Notes under the pieces: model-generated
The model's input: the letters and a program-made list of their open reading frames with translations, nothing else
Databases searched by the model: none
What the model was told of the DNA's origin: nothing
Assembly: GCA_027859205.1 (NCBI GenBank)
Contig: JAQIBH010000083.1
Coordinates: forward strand, 1-54,950
DNA: 54,950 nucleotides
Origin: Bacteroidales bacterium
Lineage (GTDB): Bacteria > Bacteroidota > Bacteroidia > Bacteroidales > UBA12077
Direction of reading: 5' to 3'
Position numbers and translations under genes: made by a program
Shown here: positions 6,907 to 15,689 of the stretch, one piece after another
Position numbering within the stretch: the first letter of the stretch is position 1
Layout of the letters: every line of letters starts with the position of its first letter

Positions 6907-9060
6907 ATGGATATTCAAAAAATGCAAGCTGCTCATAAACTTCTAAAAGAATGGAAATATGAGCTTCGCCCAATTGATAAAGGGTATAATGATCGTACAT
7001 TATATGTTAATGTTGGATCAAACGAAATTAAAGAGAAAGCCGTTCCACAAGAAATGAAAGAAAAATTCATTGGCGGAAAAGGCTATGGTCTTAGATTGTT
7101 GTGGGATGGAACAACTCCTGAAACAAAATGGAATGATCCGGAAAATGAAATTATTATTGCAGGAGGTCCGATTTGTGGAATTACACAATATTCTGGTACA
7201 GGTAAAGCAATTGTAGTTTCTGTTTCGCCTCAAACCGATTCAATAATGGATTCAAATGTTGGTGGTCATTTTGGTCCATTCTCAAAATTTGCTGGATTTG
7301 ATGCAGTTGAACTTCAAGGAAAATCAGAAAAAGAAGTTATTGTATTTATTGATGGAGTTAACGGTAAAGTTGAGATTTTACAAGCTCCTGAAGAACCAAT
7401 AGATAGCCATGTTTTAGGTGAAGTATTACATGAAATGTATTCTGATGATGAGAAAGACAGAAAAAATGTTTCTGTTGTTTCTGCAGGTACTGCTGCTGAT
7501 CATTCATTAATTGGAATGTTAAACTTTACCTTTTGGGATAACAAACGCAAACTAGTTCGTTTAAAGCAAGCCGGTCGTGGTGGTATTGGAACAGTTTTCA
7601 GAGATAAAAGAATAAAAGCATTAGTTTGTAAAATACCAGGTGTTAAAGGGAACTTAAACAATGTTGTTGATATGGCTCCTATCATGGAACGTGGTAAGCA
7701 ATTTAACAAAGAGATGCGTGAGCTTGACGATTCACAATGTGAAATGAAAAGTAAAGGTACAGCTCACCTTACAGGTATTATGAATGATTATGATTTACTT
7801 CCTGTTAATAACTTTAAGTTTGGAAATCATCCAGATGCTCATAAAATTAATGGAGATGTTTGGAAATCATATTTTACACAAGGTGTTCCTGATGGTTGTT
7901 GGATTGGTTGTAACATGTCATGTGCTAAAGGTGTTGATAATTACTTATTAAGAACCGGACCATATGCCGGTGATAAAGTAATTGTTGATGGTCCTGAATA
8001 CGAAACAACTTCATCGAATGGTTCAATCATGGGTATCTTTAATCCTGATTTTACCATTGAAACTAACTTTTATTGCGATACTTATGGTATTTGTACAATT
8101 AGTTTTGGTACCATCATGGGATTTGTAATGGAATGTTATGAAGCTGGAATTCTTAACGAAGAACGAACCGGAGGTTTAAAATTGAATTTCGGTAATGCAG
8201 ATGATGCAATGGAAGTTTTACACCAATTAGCTCGTGGCGAAGGATTCGGAAAAATTGCAGGATTAGGTGTTCGTAAAATGAAACAAATGTTTGCTGAAAA
8301 GGGTTGGGGCGATGCTCAATTTATGCAGGATATTGGAATGGAAAACAAAGGTTTAGAATATTCACAATATGTATCTAAAGAATCATTAGCTCAGCAAGGT
8401 GGTTATGCTATGACAAACAAAGGCCCACAGCACGATGAAGCCTGGTTGATCTTTATGGATATGGTAAACAATCAGATACCAACATTTGCAGATAAAGCAG
8501 AAGCATTACATTATTTCCCAATGTTCCGTACTTGGTTTGGTTTAGCAGGATTATGTAAACTTCCTTGGAATGATGTTGAGCCTGTAGGTAATGCAGAAAC
8601 TGATGAGCCTGCAAAAGTACCTGAGCATGTTGATAATTATGTTACTATTTTTAAATCTGTTACTGGTTTAGATTTCGATAAAGAAGAAATGATTACCCAA
8701 TCAGAAAGAGTTTATAACTTCCAACGTATATTTAATATCCGTAGAGGTTTTGGTCTTCGTAAACACGATGCTCAGCCATATCGTGCGGCTGGTCCTGTTA
8801 CTGTTGATGAGTATACTTCAAAAGAAGAATTCTACGATACTAAAATGAAAGAAGTTATTGGAGTTGAACCTAAAGGAAAAACAATTGAGGAGAAAATGGC
8901 AATTACCAGAGAATTTAGAGAAGGACAATACGAAAAATTATTAGATGCTGTTTATACGCGTCGTGGTTGGACATCTAATGGTGTTCCAAAAATCGAACAT
9001 TTAAAGAATATTGGCATGGATCTGCCTGAACTTATTGAAGTTATTAAAGATAAGCAATAG
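6907..9060 (+). CDS. aor: Aldehyde:ferredoxin oxidoreductase (tungsten/molybdenum)
   Basis: 717 residues, longer than the ~605 of Pyrococcus AOR. Family features are the N-terminal TLYVNVGS and FIGGKGYGLRLLWD, then GGPICGITQYSGTGK and SVSPQTDSIMDSNVGGHFGP (cofactor-binding barrel). Then come the cluster ligands Cys331, Cys335 and Cys339 and a distal Cys550 (GLCKLPWND). AORs oxidise aldehydes to carboxylates with ferredoxin as acceptor, using a bis-pyranopterin W or Mo. The first three cysteines are spaced CX3CX3C where Pyrococcus has CX2CX3C. The gene is transcribed alone and ends in a clear terminator. No electron-transfer subunit is adjacent. The neighbouring thiS/thiF/DUF364 genes may serve its cofactor. 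Substrate unknown; a role in amino-acid fermentation or acid reduction is inference. Confidence 0.9.
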   Translation: MDIQKMQAAHKLLKEWKYELRPIDKGYNDRTLYVNVGSNEIKEKAVPQEMKEKFIGGKGYGLRLLWDGTTPETKWNDPENEIIIAGGPICGITQYSGTGKAIVVSVSPQTDSIMDSNVGGHFGPFSKFAGFDAVELQGKSEKEVIVFIDGVNGKVEILQAPEEPIDSHVLGEVLHEMYSDDEKDRKNVSVVSAGTAADHSLIGMLNFTFWDNKRKLVRLKQAGRGGIGTVFRDKRIKALVCKIPGVKGNLNNVVDMAPIMERGKQFNKEMRELDDSQCEMKSKGTAHLTGIMNDYDLLPVNNFKFGNHPDAHKINGDVWKSYFTQGVPDGCWIGCNMSCAKGVDNYLLRTGPYAGDKVIVDGPEYETTSSNGSIMGIFNPDFTIETNFYCDTYGICTISFGTIMGFVMECYEAGILNEERTGGLKLNFGNADDAMEVLHQLARGEGFGKIAGLGVRKMKQMFAEKGWGDAQFMQDIGMENKGLEYSQYVSKESLAQQGGYAMTNKGPQHDEAWLIFMDMVNNQIPTFADKAEALHYFPMFRTWFGLAGLCKLPWNDVEPVGNAETDEPAKVPEHVDNYVTIFKSVTGLDFDKEEMITQSERVYNFQRIFNIRRGFGLRKHDAQPYRAAGPVTVDEYTSKEEFYDTKMKEVIGVEPKGKTIEEKMAITREFREGQYEKLLDAVYTRRGWTSNGVPKIEHLKNIGMDLPELIEVIKDKQ

Positions 9061-9080
9061 TATAAATCTGATAAATATAT

Positions 9081-9123
9081 AAGAGTTGATATTCGTAAAA
9101 ATACCAGAATGTCAACTCTTTTT
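9081..9123 (+). terminator. Rho-independent terminator after the aldehyde oxidoreductase
   Basis: AAGAGTTGATATTC (9081-9094) pairs with GAATGTCAACTCTT (9107-9120), 13 of 14 positions by Watson-Crick pairing plus one G-T pair, followed by a T run. Confidence 0.8.
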
Positions 9124-9224
9124 ATATTAACCTATTATATAAATTAAACTTAAGTAGTTATTAGAAGTCTTAATTAAAGTTTTAATAATTATTTTAAAGT
9201 ATAAAAAATACCTAGTTGTTGGTA

Positions 9225-9255
9225 TTTGTAAAATAAATTACCTGTTGTAGTTTTG
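9225..9255 (+). promoter_or_regulatory. Consensus Bacteroidota promoter for the His-rich small protein gene
   Basis: TTTG at 9225-9228, exactly 19 bp, then TAGTTTTG at 9248-9255. This is a perfect match to TTTG-N19-TAnnTTTG. The predicted transcription start falls near 9261, only a few bases before the ATG at 9264, so the transcript would be leaderless or nearly so. Confidence 0.75.
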
Positions 9256-9263
9256 CCTTGTTA

Positions 9264-9632
9264 ATGAGAAATGAGAAATTAAATATAATTAAGAGTTCAA
9301 TTAGCTTTCTATTACTAATAATAATAGGAGGAATTATATTTAATTCTTCTTTTTTTCTTCATTCTCATAGAACGGCTTGTGGTAAGCTTATTGTTCATGC
9401 GCATCCGTTTAATAAACATGCTGAAAAAGAATTTCCAAAATCACATCATGAGCATAATAAAGTAGATTTGCAGCTTTTTAGTTCTCTTGATTACTTTTAT
9501 AGCAGTGATGTTTTTAATAATATTGATTTAAATTTTATATTTGAAGAAAAAATTCCGAGCGAATCAGTTTCTTTTTTAAATTCCAGGTTCCAATCATCAA
9601 CTTCAGATAGAGGACCTCCTTTTTTGATTTAG
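9264..9632 (+). CDS. Small exported His-rich protein with RGPP C-terminus
   Basis: About 122 residues from ATG 9264; a TTG at 9258 also lies in frame but would sit at or before the predicted transcript start. There is one hydrophobic N-terminal segment (about residues 10-30), then a His-rich stretch with HSHRTACGKLIVHAHPF and KSHHEHNK. A low-complexity polar region follows, and the C-terminus reads DRGPPFLI. It shares this plan with the protein at 14879, including the terminal RGPP. Metal sensing, binding or handing-over at the envelope is inferred from the histidines and from the TonB-dependent receptor 136 bp downstream. No named function is known to me. Confidence 0.75.
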   Translation: MRNEKLNIIKSSISFLLLIIIGGIIFNSSFFLHSHRTACGKLIVHAHPFNKHAEKEFPKSHHEHNKVDLQLFSSLDYFYSSDVFNNIDLNFIFEEKIPSESVSFLNSRFQSSTSDRGPPFLI

Positions 9633-9767
9633 CATTTTGTACATAAGGTTAAATTAATCCGTTACGTACAATAAAGTTTTACCAAAAAGTATTTTAATTG
9701 GCTTTCTAACTGTTAGTAAGTTTTTAATTTAAGGATCTGTTTTTTAAATAGATATAAAAATCATATA

Positions 9768-12149
9768 ATGAAAATAACAAATTTATATTTATCAATACTT
9801 TTAGTATTTATTCTAATTTCTTTTAATTCCAATGCACAACGTACTGATGCAAATATTATTGGGCATGTAACCGATATCTATGGTGAACATATTCCCTTTG
9901 CAACTATAATACTTAAAAAAACAACTATTGGTGCGGCAACAGAGGAAACAGGGCATTTTAATATGATAAATATGCCTGTTGGGAAATTTACCGTAAAAGC
10001 TTCTGCTATTGGTTTTAAACCTTTTGAAAAAGAAATAGAATTAACTGAAGATAAAACAATAGAACTTAACTTTATTTTAGAGGCTGATGTGTTAGGACTT
10101 GAGCAGGTAGTTATTACAGCAGATCGTAACGATAAACATCGCCAAGATGCCTCTGTAATTGTAAATACTATTACTCCAAAACTTTTTGAAATTGCACAAG
10201 CGGTAAATATAGGCGATGGATTAAATTTTTGCCCAGGATTGCGTATGGAAAATAATTGTCAGAATTGTGGGTTTAATCAGGTACGAATGAACGGTCTTGA
10301 CGGACCATATTCACAAATTCTAATTAACAGTCGGCCTATATTTAGTGGATTAGCGGGTGTTTACGGTTTAGAACTTATTCCATCATCAATGATTGAAAGA
10401 ATTGAAGTAGTTCGTGGTGGAGGATCTTCTTTATATGGAAGTAACGCAATAGCCGGAACTGTTAATTTAATTTTAAAAGATCCAATAAATAATTCATACG
10501 AAGCATCCGTAACCTCAGGTTATACTGGAGTTGGGCTTGAAGGTTCGGGTAATCCGGCATTGGATTATAGTTTGAATTTTAATACATCAATTGTTTCACA
10601 TGATAGTAAAACAGGAATGGCATTATATGGATTTAATCGAAACCAGGATCCTTTCGATGCGAATAATGATGGTTTTTCAGAAGTGGCAGAAATTAACAAT
10701 ACTACAATAGGAACCAGATTATTTCATCGTTTTGGTTATAGAAATAAGATTGCTGTTGATTTTTTTACTATAAATGAAGAAAGGCGTGGAGGGAATAAGT
10801 TTGGCTTACCTAAGCATGAGGCTGATATTGCTGAAGCTGTTGACCATAAAATTACAACTGGAGCAGTAACTTTTGATCAGTTTTTTAGAGATGAAGATAA
10901 ATTATCCGTTTTTGTTTCGGGGCAATTTGTTGATCGGGATTCTTATTATGGAGCATTACAAACTCTGCATGATTATGGCAAAACTGTTGGATTAACAACA
11001 AATTTGGGAGTACAGTATAATGTAAAATTCACAAATTCTAGTTTGTTAGGAGGATTAGAATATAGAGGAGAAACCTTAGAAGATAAAAAATTAGGATATC
11101 CCGATTATGAAAATGCTGAGTTTGTAAATGATACGCTTGTTATACCACATATTGTAAATACAATTGTGGCTGAACAAATATCTAATATTTACGGAGCATT
11201 TGCGCAATATGATATAGATTTTAATGCTGTAAGCATATCAATTGGTGCTCGTTTCGATCATTATAATATCGAGAATAAAGCAAACAATAGTTCTAAATTC
11301 GGGAATGTTTTAAGCCCTAGATTAACTGTTAAGTACGACTTGTTAAAATCTATGCAGGCACGCTTTAGTTATTCTCAGGGTTACCGTGCTCCACAAATTT
11401 TTGATGAAGATTTGCATATTGAAACTTCAGGTTCACGAAAAGTAATTCACGAGAATAATCCTGATTTAAAACAGGAATCTAGCCATAGTTTTATGGCTTC
11501 GTTTGATTTTAATAAGCTAATTGGAAAAATGAATACAGGGTTCTTAATTGAAGGGTTTTATACGCAATTGAACGATGCTTTTGCGAATACACAATCTTTT
11601 CATCCAACCGAACAAGATGTTATTATTTACACAAGAATAAATGTGGAGAATGGTGCAATTGTTAAAGGAGTGAATTTTGAATTAAACTTGATTCCATCTG
11701 GCGATTTTTATTTTAGCGGAGGGTTTACTTTTCAAAAAAATGAATATCAAGATCCCCAAGATGAATTTAGTGAGAAATCATTTTTCAGATCACCTAATAT
11801 GTATGGTTATACGACAATAAATTGGGATTTTATAAAAGATTTTAGTTTTTCAGCAACAGGAAACTATACAGGAAGAATGTTAGTTCCTTATTACGGAACA
11901 GAACTTCCGAATGGTGTGAGTGGCGAATTGCGAGAATCAGATTCATTTATGGATTTAGGAGCAAAGTTGAGTTATCAGTTTAGATTGAATGGCGCAAGTA
12001 TGCAATTATTTGTGGGTATAAAAAATATGTTTAACTCATATCAGGATGATTTTGATTCAGGCATTAATCGTGATCCCGGATATATGTATGGACCTTCATT
12101 ACCACGAACTGTATATTTTGGTTTGAAAATAGGGAATTTACTACAATAA
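9768..12149 (+). CDS. TonB-dependent outer-membrane receptor
   Basis: 793 residues. Signal peptide to NSNAQ, then a carboxypeptidase-regulatory-like beta domain (about 25-105, IIGHVTDIYGEHIPFATI). The plug follows (about 115-235, with ELIPSSMIERIEVVRGGGSSLYG), then a 22-strand-type barrel ending ...RTVYFGLKIGNLL with an aromatic-rich terminal strand. These proteins import scarce ligands, such as metal complexes, at the expense of the proton motive force through TonB. The plug carries NNCQNCGFNQVRMNG, a CxxC pair before the conserved N-G segment, which could bind a metal or form a disulfide. The preceding His-rich protein supports a metal substrate, but the substrate is not determined. Confidence 0.9.
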   Translation: MKITNLYLSILLVFILISFNSNAQRTDANIIGHVTDIYGEHIPFATIILKKTTIGAATEETGHFNMINMPVGKFTVKASAIGFKPFEKEIELTEDKTIELNFILEADVLGLEQVVITADRNDKHRQDASVIVNTITPKLFEIAQAVNIGDGLNFCPGLRMENNCQNCGFNQVRMNGLDGPYSQILINSRPIFSGLAGVYGLELIPSSMIERIEVVRGGGSSLYGSNAIAGTVNLILKDPINNSYEASVTSGYTGVGLEGSGNPALDYSLNFNTSIVSHDSKTGMALYGFNRNQDPFDANNDGFSEVAEINNTTIGTRLFHRFGYRNKIAVDFFTINEERRGGNKFGLPKHEADIAEAVDHKITTGAVTFDQFFRDEDKLSVFVSGQFVDRDSYYGALQTLHDYGKTVGLTTNLGVQYNVKFTNSSLLGGLEYRGETLEDKKLGYPDYENAEFVNDTLVIPHIVNTIVAEQISNIYGAFAQYDIDFNAVSISIGARFDHYNIENKANNSSKFGNVLSPRLTVKYDLLKSMQARFSYSQGYRAPQIFDEDLHIETSGSRKVIHENNPDLKQESSHSFMASFDFNKLIGKMNTGFLIEGFYTQLNDAFANTQSFHPTEQDVIIYTRINVENGAIVKGVNFELNLIPSGDFYFSGGFTFQKNEYQDPQDEFSEKSFFRSPNMYGYTTINWDFIKDFSFSATGNYTGRMLVPYYGTELPNGVSGELRESDSFMDLGAKLSYQFRLNGASMQLFVGIKNMFNSYQDDFDSGINRDPGYMYGPSLPRTVYFGLKIGNLLQ

Positions 12150-12227
12150 AGGAAGTTCAATCAGGGCAATTGTTATAAATGATTTAGTAATTTATTTTTT
12201 ACTATTTACGCATATCTAAAGTGTTTG

Positions 12228-12295
12228 GTATCAAGAATTAGGACTATATATAAGAATTTTTTATCTTGATACTTGAAACTAAAATCTTGATACTT
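12228..12295. repeat. Short inverted and direct repeats downstream of the TonB receptor
   Basis: GTATCAAGA (12228-12236) is inverted at 12264-12272, and ATCTTGATACTT occurs twice in direct orientation (12263-12274 and 12284-12295). The 150-bp gap lies between convergent genes. The first inverted pair could form a weak terminator hairpin. Confidence 0.45.
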
Positions 12296-12299
12296 ATGC

Positions 12300-13325
12300 C
12301 TAAAACTCCCACCATTCAGCTCCTTTGCCTACGAGTTGTGTATAAATTACCTCAATATTTATCGGAAATTGATTTTCATTTCCTTTCATATCAAAATCAT
12401 TAATATCAATTTTTTCTTTAATCTCAACTAAGCTAAGTCCTGAGTTTTTTAAAATCTCAATTTTCTTTGATAAGCTTTTAAAATAATCGGATTGCTCTTT
12501 TAAAATTATTTTACCTCCAATTTCACCATGTCCCGGAATGACAGTTAGGATATTTTCTTTGAATAAATCATCTAAAGTTTTTATCCAATTATGAACATCA
12601 ACACCATGATCAATAATTAAATAGGGAACCATTCCTTTAAATACTAAATCACCAGTATGTATTACATTATGATTTGAGAATTTTACTACTACGTTATCGC
12701 TAGAATGTCCTGGACCAGTATATTCAAGCATAATTCTTTCATCGGCTATTTTAAATCTGTAATAATCTTCAAATGTTATATCCGGATTTCTAAACTTTAT
12801 ATTTTTAATATCTTCTAAGTATTCATAATTGTTATCGAAATCTTTTTTAAGAGCCAAATACTCTTTGCTATTTTTATCTTTGATTTCTCCCATTTGTAGT
12901 TTTAAATTAACCAAATGCCCTGGAAGAATGTTACTTATATAATTATCAATATTTTTTTTGTTATATATTTCATTGTTTTTTGCTAGATCTTTATGAGCAA
13001 TTATTATAACATCTTGAGGAAACCCAGCTATACCATTTATATGATCACCGTGAAAATGAGTCAATATTAAAAATTTTATTGGCTTATTAGAGACTGATGT
13101 TATAATTGAACAGATTTTTTGCCCATTGCTAGGAGTACTTCCGGCATCAACAACAACAATTCCTTTTCTGGTGACCAAAAATGCGACGTTTCCTCCAGAT
13201 ATATTTGTTATAAGATAAAGGTTATCGCTTACCTCAATGTATTCAGAGTTCTCTTGTGCATTCGATAATTTTGTGAATAATAAAATAATAATTATAAAAG
13301 AGAAAAGCGTGATTCTGATTTTCAT
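12300..13325 (-). CDS. Exported metallo-beta-lactamase-fold hydrolase
   Basis: 341 residues. Signal peptide of about 23 residues ending SNAQ. The metal site is complete: LTHFHGDH (HxHxDH), GPGHSSDN (His), HTGDLVF (Asp) and VIPGHGE (His). An insertion of about 70 charged residues separates the first and second ligands. Periplasmic MBL proteins hydrolyse diverse esters, lactams or thioesters, and the sequence does not say which. It lies 101 bp downstream of the HAMP-GAF gene and may share its transcript. Resistance function should not be assumed. Confidence 0.82.
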   Translation of the reverse strand: MKIRITLFSFIIIILLFTKLSNAQENSEYIEVSDNLYLITNISGGNVAFLVTRKGIVVVDAGSTPSNGQKICSIITSVSNKPIKFLILTHFHGDHINGIAGFPQDVIIIAHKDLAKNNEIYNKKNIDNYISNILPGHLVNLKLQMGEIKDKNSKEYLALKKDFDNNYEYLEDIKNIKFRNPDITFEDYYRFKIADERIMLEYTGPGHSSDNVVVKFSNHNVIHTGDLVFKGMVPYLIIDHGVDVHNWIKTLDDLFKENILTVIPGHGEIGGKIILKEQSDYFKSLSKKIEILKNSGLSLVEIKEKIDINDFDMKGNENQFPINIEVIYTQLVGKGAEWWEF

Positions 13326-13426
13326 TTTGGATTCAGGATTTGACAGCAGTAGTATAAAAAATACACTTGTAAAAGGGTATCGAATTGTTTATATAGATAT
13401 TTTTATTTCTTTTTTATTTTGGATTC

Positions 13427-14692
13427 TTATTTATCGATTGTACCTAAAGCTTTTTCAAGTTGCTTTTCAAGATTTCTGTTGATATCTTGTAATTCAATGG
13501 ATTTTTGTTCGAATTCATCTACACGACGTGATGATTCTTCCTGAGTAGCCTGAAGTTCTTCCATATTTTGTCGCATTTCTTCTTCTTGAGCAGACATCTC
13601 TTCAGCTTGTTGTTGTGTTTTTTCTAAAAGTTCAGAAGTACGACGATTGGTTTCTGCCATATTTATCGAACTGGCTATACTTAATGACGCTTGCTCAACA
13701 AACTCAATTTGGTGCTCATCAAAAGTATTAAAAGAAGCAATTTCAATAACGCCTAAAACTTCTTCCTCCATTTTCAAAGGAATTAGTAATAAACTTTTTG
13801 GATTAGAGCCACCCATTCCACTTGTAATCTGGATATATTTATCAGGAATTTCTGTTAAATGAATAGTATGTTTTTCAAATGCACAATTTCCAACTAAACC
13901 TTCCCCTAATTCAACCGTTTTTTTTATGTATTTCCTTCGGTTAAAAGCATAAAAGGATTTAAGCTCTAATATTACATTGTTTTGATCTTCGTTATTTCTA
14001 ATAAATATACCACCCTGATTAGCATTCAAGTAATTTACAATAAAACTTAATATTTGATATGATAATTCAGCAACATCTTCTTGTTTGCGTAAAATCTCGT
14101 TTAGTTTTGCAAGACCTTCATTAGCCCATGACCTTTTTTCATCTTCAATTCTTTTTTCTTCCTGAATTCTTGTTGCTTCCAGAAGCTTTTGCCTCATTCC
14201 AATTAAAGCTGTTCGCAAATGATCCGATTCTCCTAAAAGTTCTATTTTATAATCAAGGTTTCCTTCTCCCACATGTTTCGCAAATTCCGCAGTTTCCCTT
14301 AAATTATTGATTAATTCTCCCAAAGTAATATTTAAATGACCAATTTCATCATTACTTTTTTTAACTTCCTCACTAATTTCAATTCCTAAATCACCTTTCG
14401 ATATTTTTTTTAAGGCCTCAATCGAACCTTTAATTGGTCTTTGAACATACTTCTTAATAATTAAATTCCCGGTTAACAATATTAAATATCCAACTGGAAC
14501 ATACCACAGCACATATTTTATGCCGTATAATCCAATTGAAAAAGCACCTAAAGCTGCAAACAGATTTGTTATGAGAATTGCTATCGCAGTTTTATATATA
14601 ATTGTTCCACGATATCTTATTCGGTTTATAATAATACCTAAAGGAGTTCCGACAATAATTAAAAATAAAACAAAAATAAGTAATGGACTCAT
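13427..14692 (-). CDS. Membrane HAMP-GAF signalling protein without recognised output domain
   Basis: 421 residues. Three hydrophobic segments at the N-terminus (about 3-20, 32-55, 58-78) are followed by a HAMP domain (about 80-135, PIKGSIEALKKISKGDLGIEI) and a second HAMP-like repeat (about 138-180, VGEGNLDYKIELLGESDHL). A GAF domain covers about 200-345 (EGLVGNCAFEKHTIHLTEIP, LLLIPLKMEEEVLGVIEIAS). The Glu/Gln-rich coiled coil to the end contains MEELQATQEE, usually seen as a linker before kinase or chemoreceptor modules. No kinase, cyclase, GGDEF or response-regulator domain follows. It may act as a sensor or scaffold for a separate partner. Confidence 0.75.
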   Translation of the reverse strand: MSPLLIFVLFLIIVGTPLGIIINRIRYRGTIIYKTAIAILITNLFAALGAFSIGLYGIKYVLWYVPVGYLILLTGNLIIKKYVQRPIKGSIEALKKISKGDLGIEISEEVKKSNDEIGHLNITLGELINNLRETAEFAKHVGEGNLDYKIELLGESDHLRTALIGMRQKLLEATRIQEEKRIEDEKRSWANEGLAKLNEILRKQEDVAELSYQILSFIVNYLNANQGGIFIRNNEDQNNVILELKSFYAFNRRKYIKKTVELGEGLVGNCAFEKHTIHLTEIPDKYIQITSGMGGSNPKSLLLIPLKMEEEVLGVIEIASFNTFDEHQIEFVEQASLSIASSINMAETNRRTSELLEKTQQQAEEMSAQEEEMRQNMEELQATQEESSRRVDEFEQKSIELQDINRNLEKQLEKALGTIDK

Positions 14693-14866
14693 AAGCTTTG
14701 TTTTTTCACCGTTCTAAAATACTAATTTTTTGATAAAAAGAAAAGTGCAAGTATTTAAATAGTTAAATAATTAGAATCAAAATTTAATGAGTTGTTCCTA
14801 AATATCTGAAAACACTTTAAACAATTTGTCCATTTATAAGTCTAATATTTTATTCAAATTATTGAT

Positions 14867-14874
14867 TATCTTTG
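14867..14874 (+). promoter_or_regulatory. -7 box giving a leaderless transcript
   Basis: TATCTTTG matches TAnnTTTG. It ends 5 bases before the GTG start at 14879, so the transcript should begin at or next to the start codon. The -33 region shows only T-rich sequence, without a TTTG at the ideal distance. Confidence 0.5.
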
Positions 14875-14878
14875 AAAC

Positions 14879-15259
14879 GTGATAAAAAACAAATTCGTCA
14901 TACTTTCATTTTTACTTTTTGCGTGGACAATTATATTCGCACATAACATTGTGCCGCATAATCATCATTCAGAAAACTTAATTACTGAATGTAATTATGA
15001 TCATATTCATGGGAGAGAATTATTTGATATTACTGAAATTCACGATTGTGATCATGAATGTACTGATAACGCTTGTCATTTTAATGTAGATATATTAACT
15101 AGAATTTCACTCGATAATATTTTTGATTTAAATTCTGATAATAATTTTTTTGATCATATTTCATTTTTAGAAATAAACACTACAAGTTTTTATATCGAAT
15201 TTGTTTTTGAACAAGTTCCAAAATCAAATTATCTCCGAGGACCTCCTCAAATTTCATAA
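14879..15259 (+). CDS. Small exported His/Asp/Cys-rich protein with RGPP C-terminus
   Basis: 126 residues with a GTG start and N-terminal hydrophobic segment (about 5-20, VILSFLLFAWTIIFA). Then comes a dense run of possible metal ligands: HNIVPHNHH, CNYDHIHG, HDCDHECTDNACHF. The second half is acidic and hydrophobic, ending LRGPPQIS. Length, exported His-rich N-terminal half and terminal RGPP match the protein at 9264. It heads the heavy-metal efflux locus, so a role in metal detection or binding in the envelope is inferred. It resembles short unnamed proteins that often precede Cus/Czc operons in Bacteroidota. A weak hairpin (15278-15294) follows. Confidence 0.75.
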   Translation: MIKNKFVILSFLLFAWTIIFAHNIVPHNHHSENLITECNYDHIHGRELFDITEIHDCDHECTDNACHFNVDILTRISLDNIFDLNSDNNFFDHISFLEINTTSFYIEFVFEQVPKSNYLRGPPQIS

Positions 15260-15337
15260 TTCATTTATGTAGTAATTCTTGCTATAACAGCAAGTTTATT
15301 AATCAGTAACATTTATTTCACTTTTTAATTTAGAATT

Positions 15338-15586
15338 ATGAAAAAGTTATTATTCGTACTATTTACTTACACGTTTATTTTATTTGTTTCATCTTGTGGC
15401 AACAAAACTCAAAACGACCATTCAGGAGCTCATGCTCACGATGACGGAACAGTTCACCAGGATAGTGATCATGCTTCAGAAGAAGTAGTTGCTCCAGAGC
15501 AAGAAGGTTTTACTGTTGAAGCTGATTCAATCGAAGCACAAGATCATAATCATGACCACGAAGATGGTCACGACCACCAACATTAA
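15338..15586 (+). CDS. His-rich lipoprotein of the metal efflux locus
   Basis: 82 residues. A lipoprotein signal ends FVSSCGN, with Cys at about residue 20. The mature part is almost wholly His, Asp and Glu: DHSGAHAHDDG, HQDSDHASEE, then DHNHDHEDGHDHQH at the C-terminus. There is no folded domain, so it is probably a flexible periplasmic metal sponge or chaperone. It sits between the RGPP protein and the RND adaptor, and the adaptor itself has His-rich ends. Confidence 0.75.
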   Translation: MKKLLFVLFTYTFILFVSSCGNKTQNDHSGAHAHDDGTVHQDSDHASEEVVAPEQEGFTVEADSIEAQDHNHDHEDGHDHQH

Positions 15587-15689
15587 AAATCAATATAAAT
15601 AAAATTGATATGTTAGGATTAAATTCTTAGCAGGTCTTTATAATAGTAACAATTATAAAACGTTAATATGAAATTGTTATTAGAAATAA

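Noticed and set aside
12228-12295. Start of a CRISPR-like direct repeat array
   Set aside because: Only two direct copies of 12 bp with a 9-bp spacing are present, and an inverted copy lies beside them; no cas genes are present.
12300-13325. Beta-lactamase resistance gene
   Set aside because: The metal site is generic to the MBL superfamily, and the large insertion and context give no sign of lactam hydrolysis.
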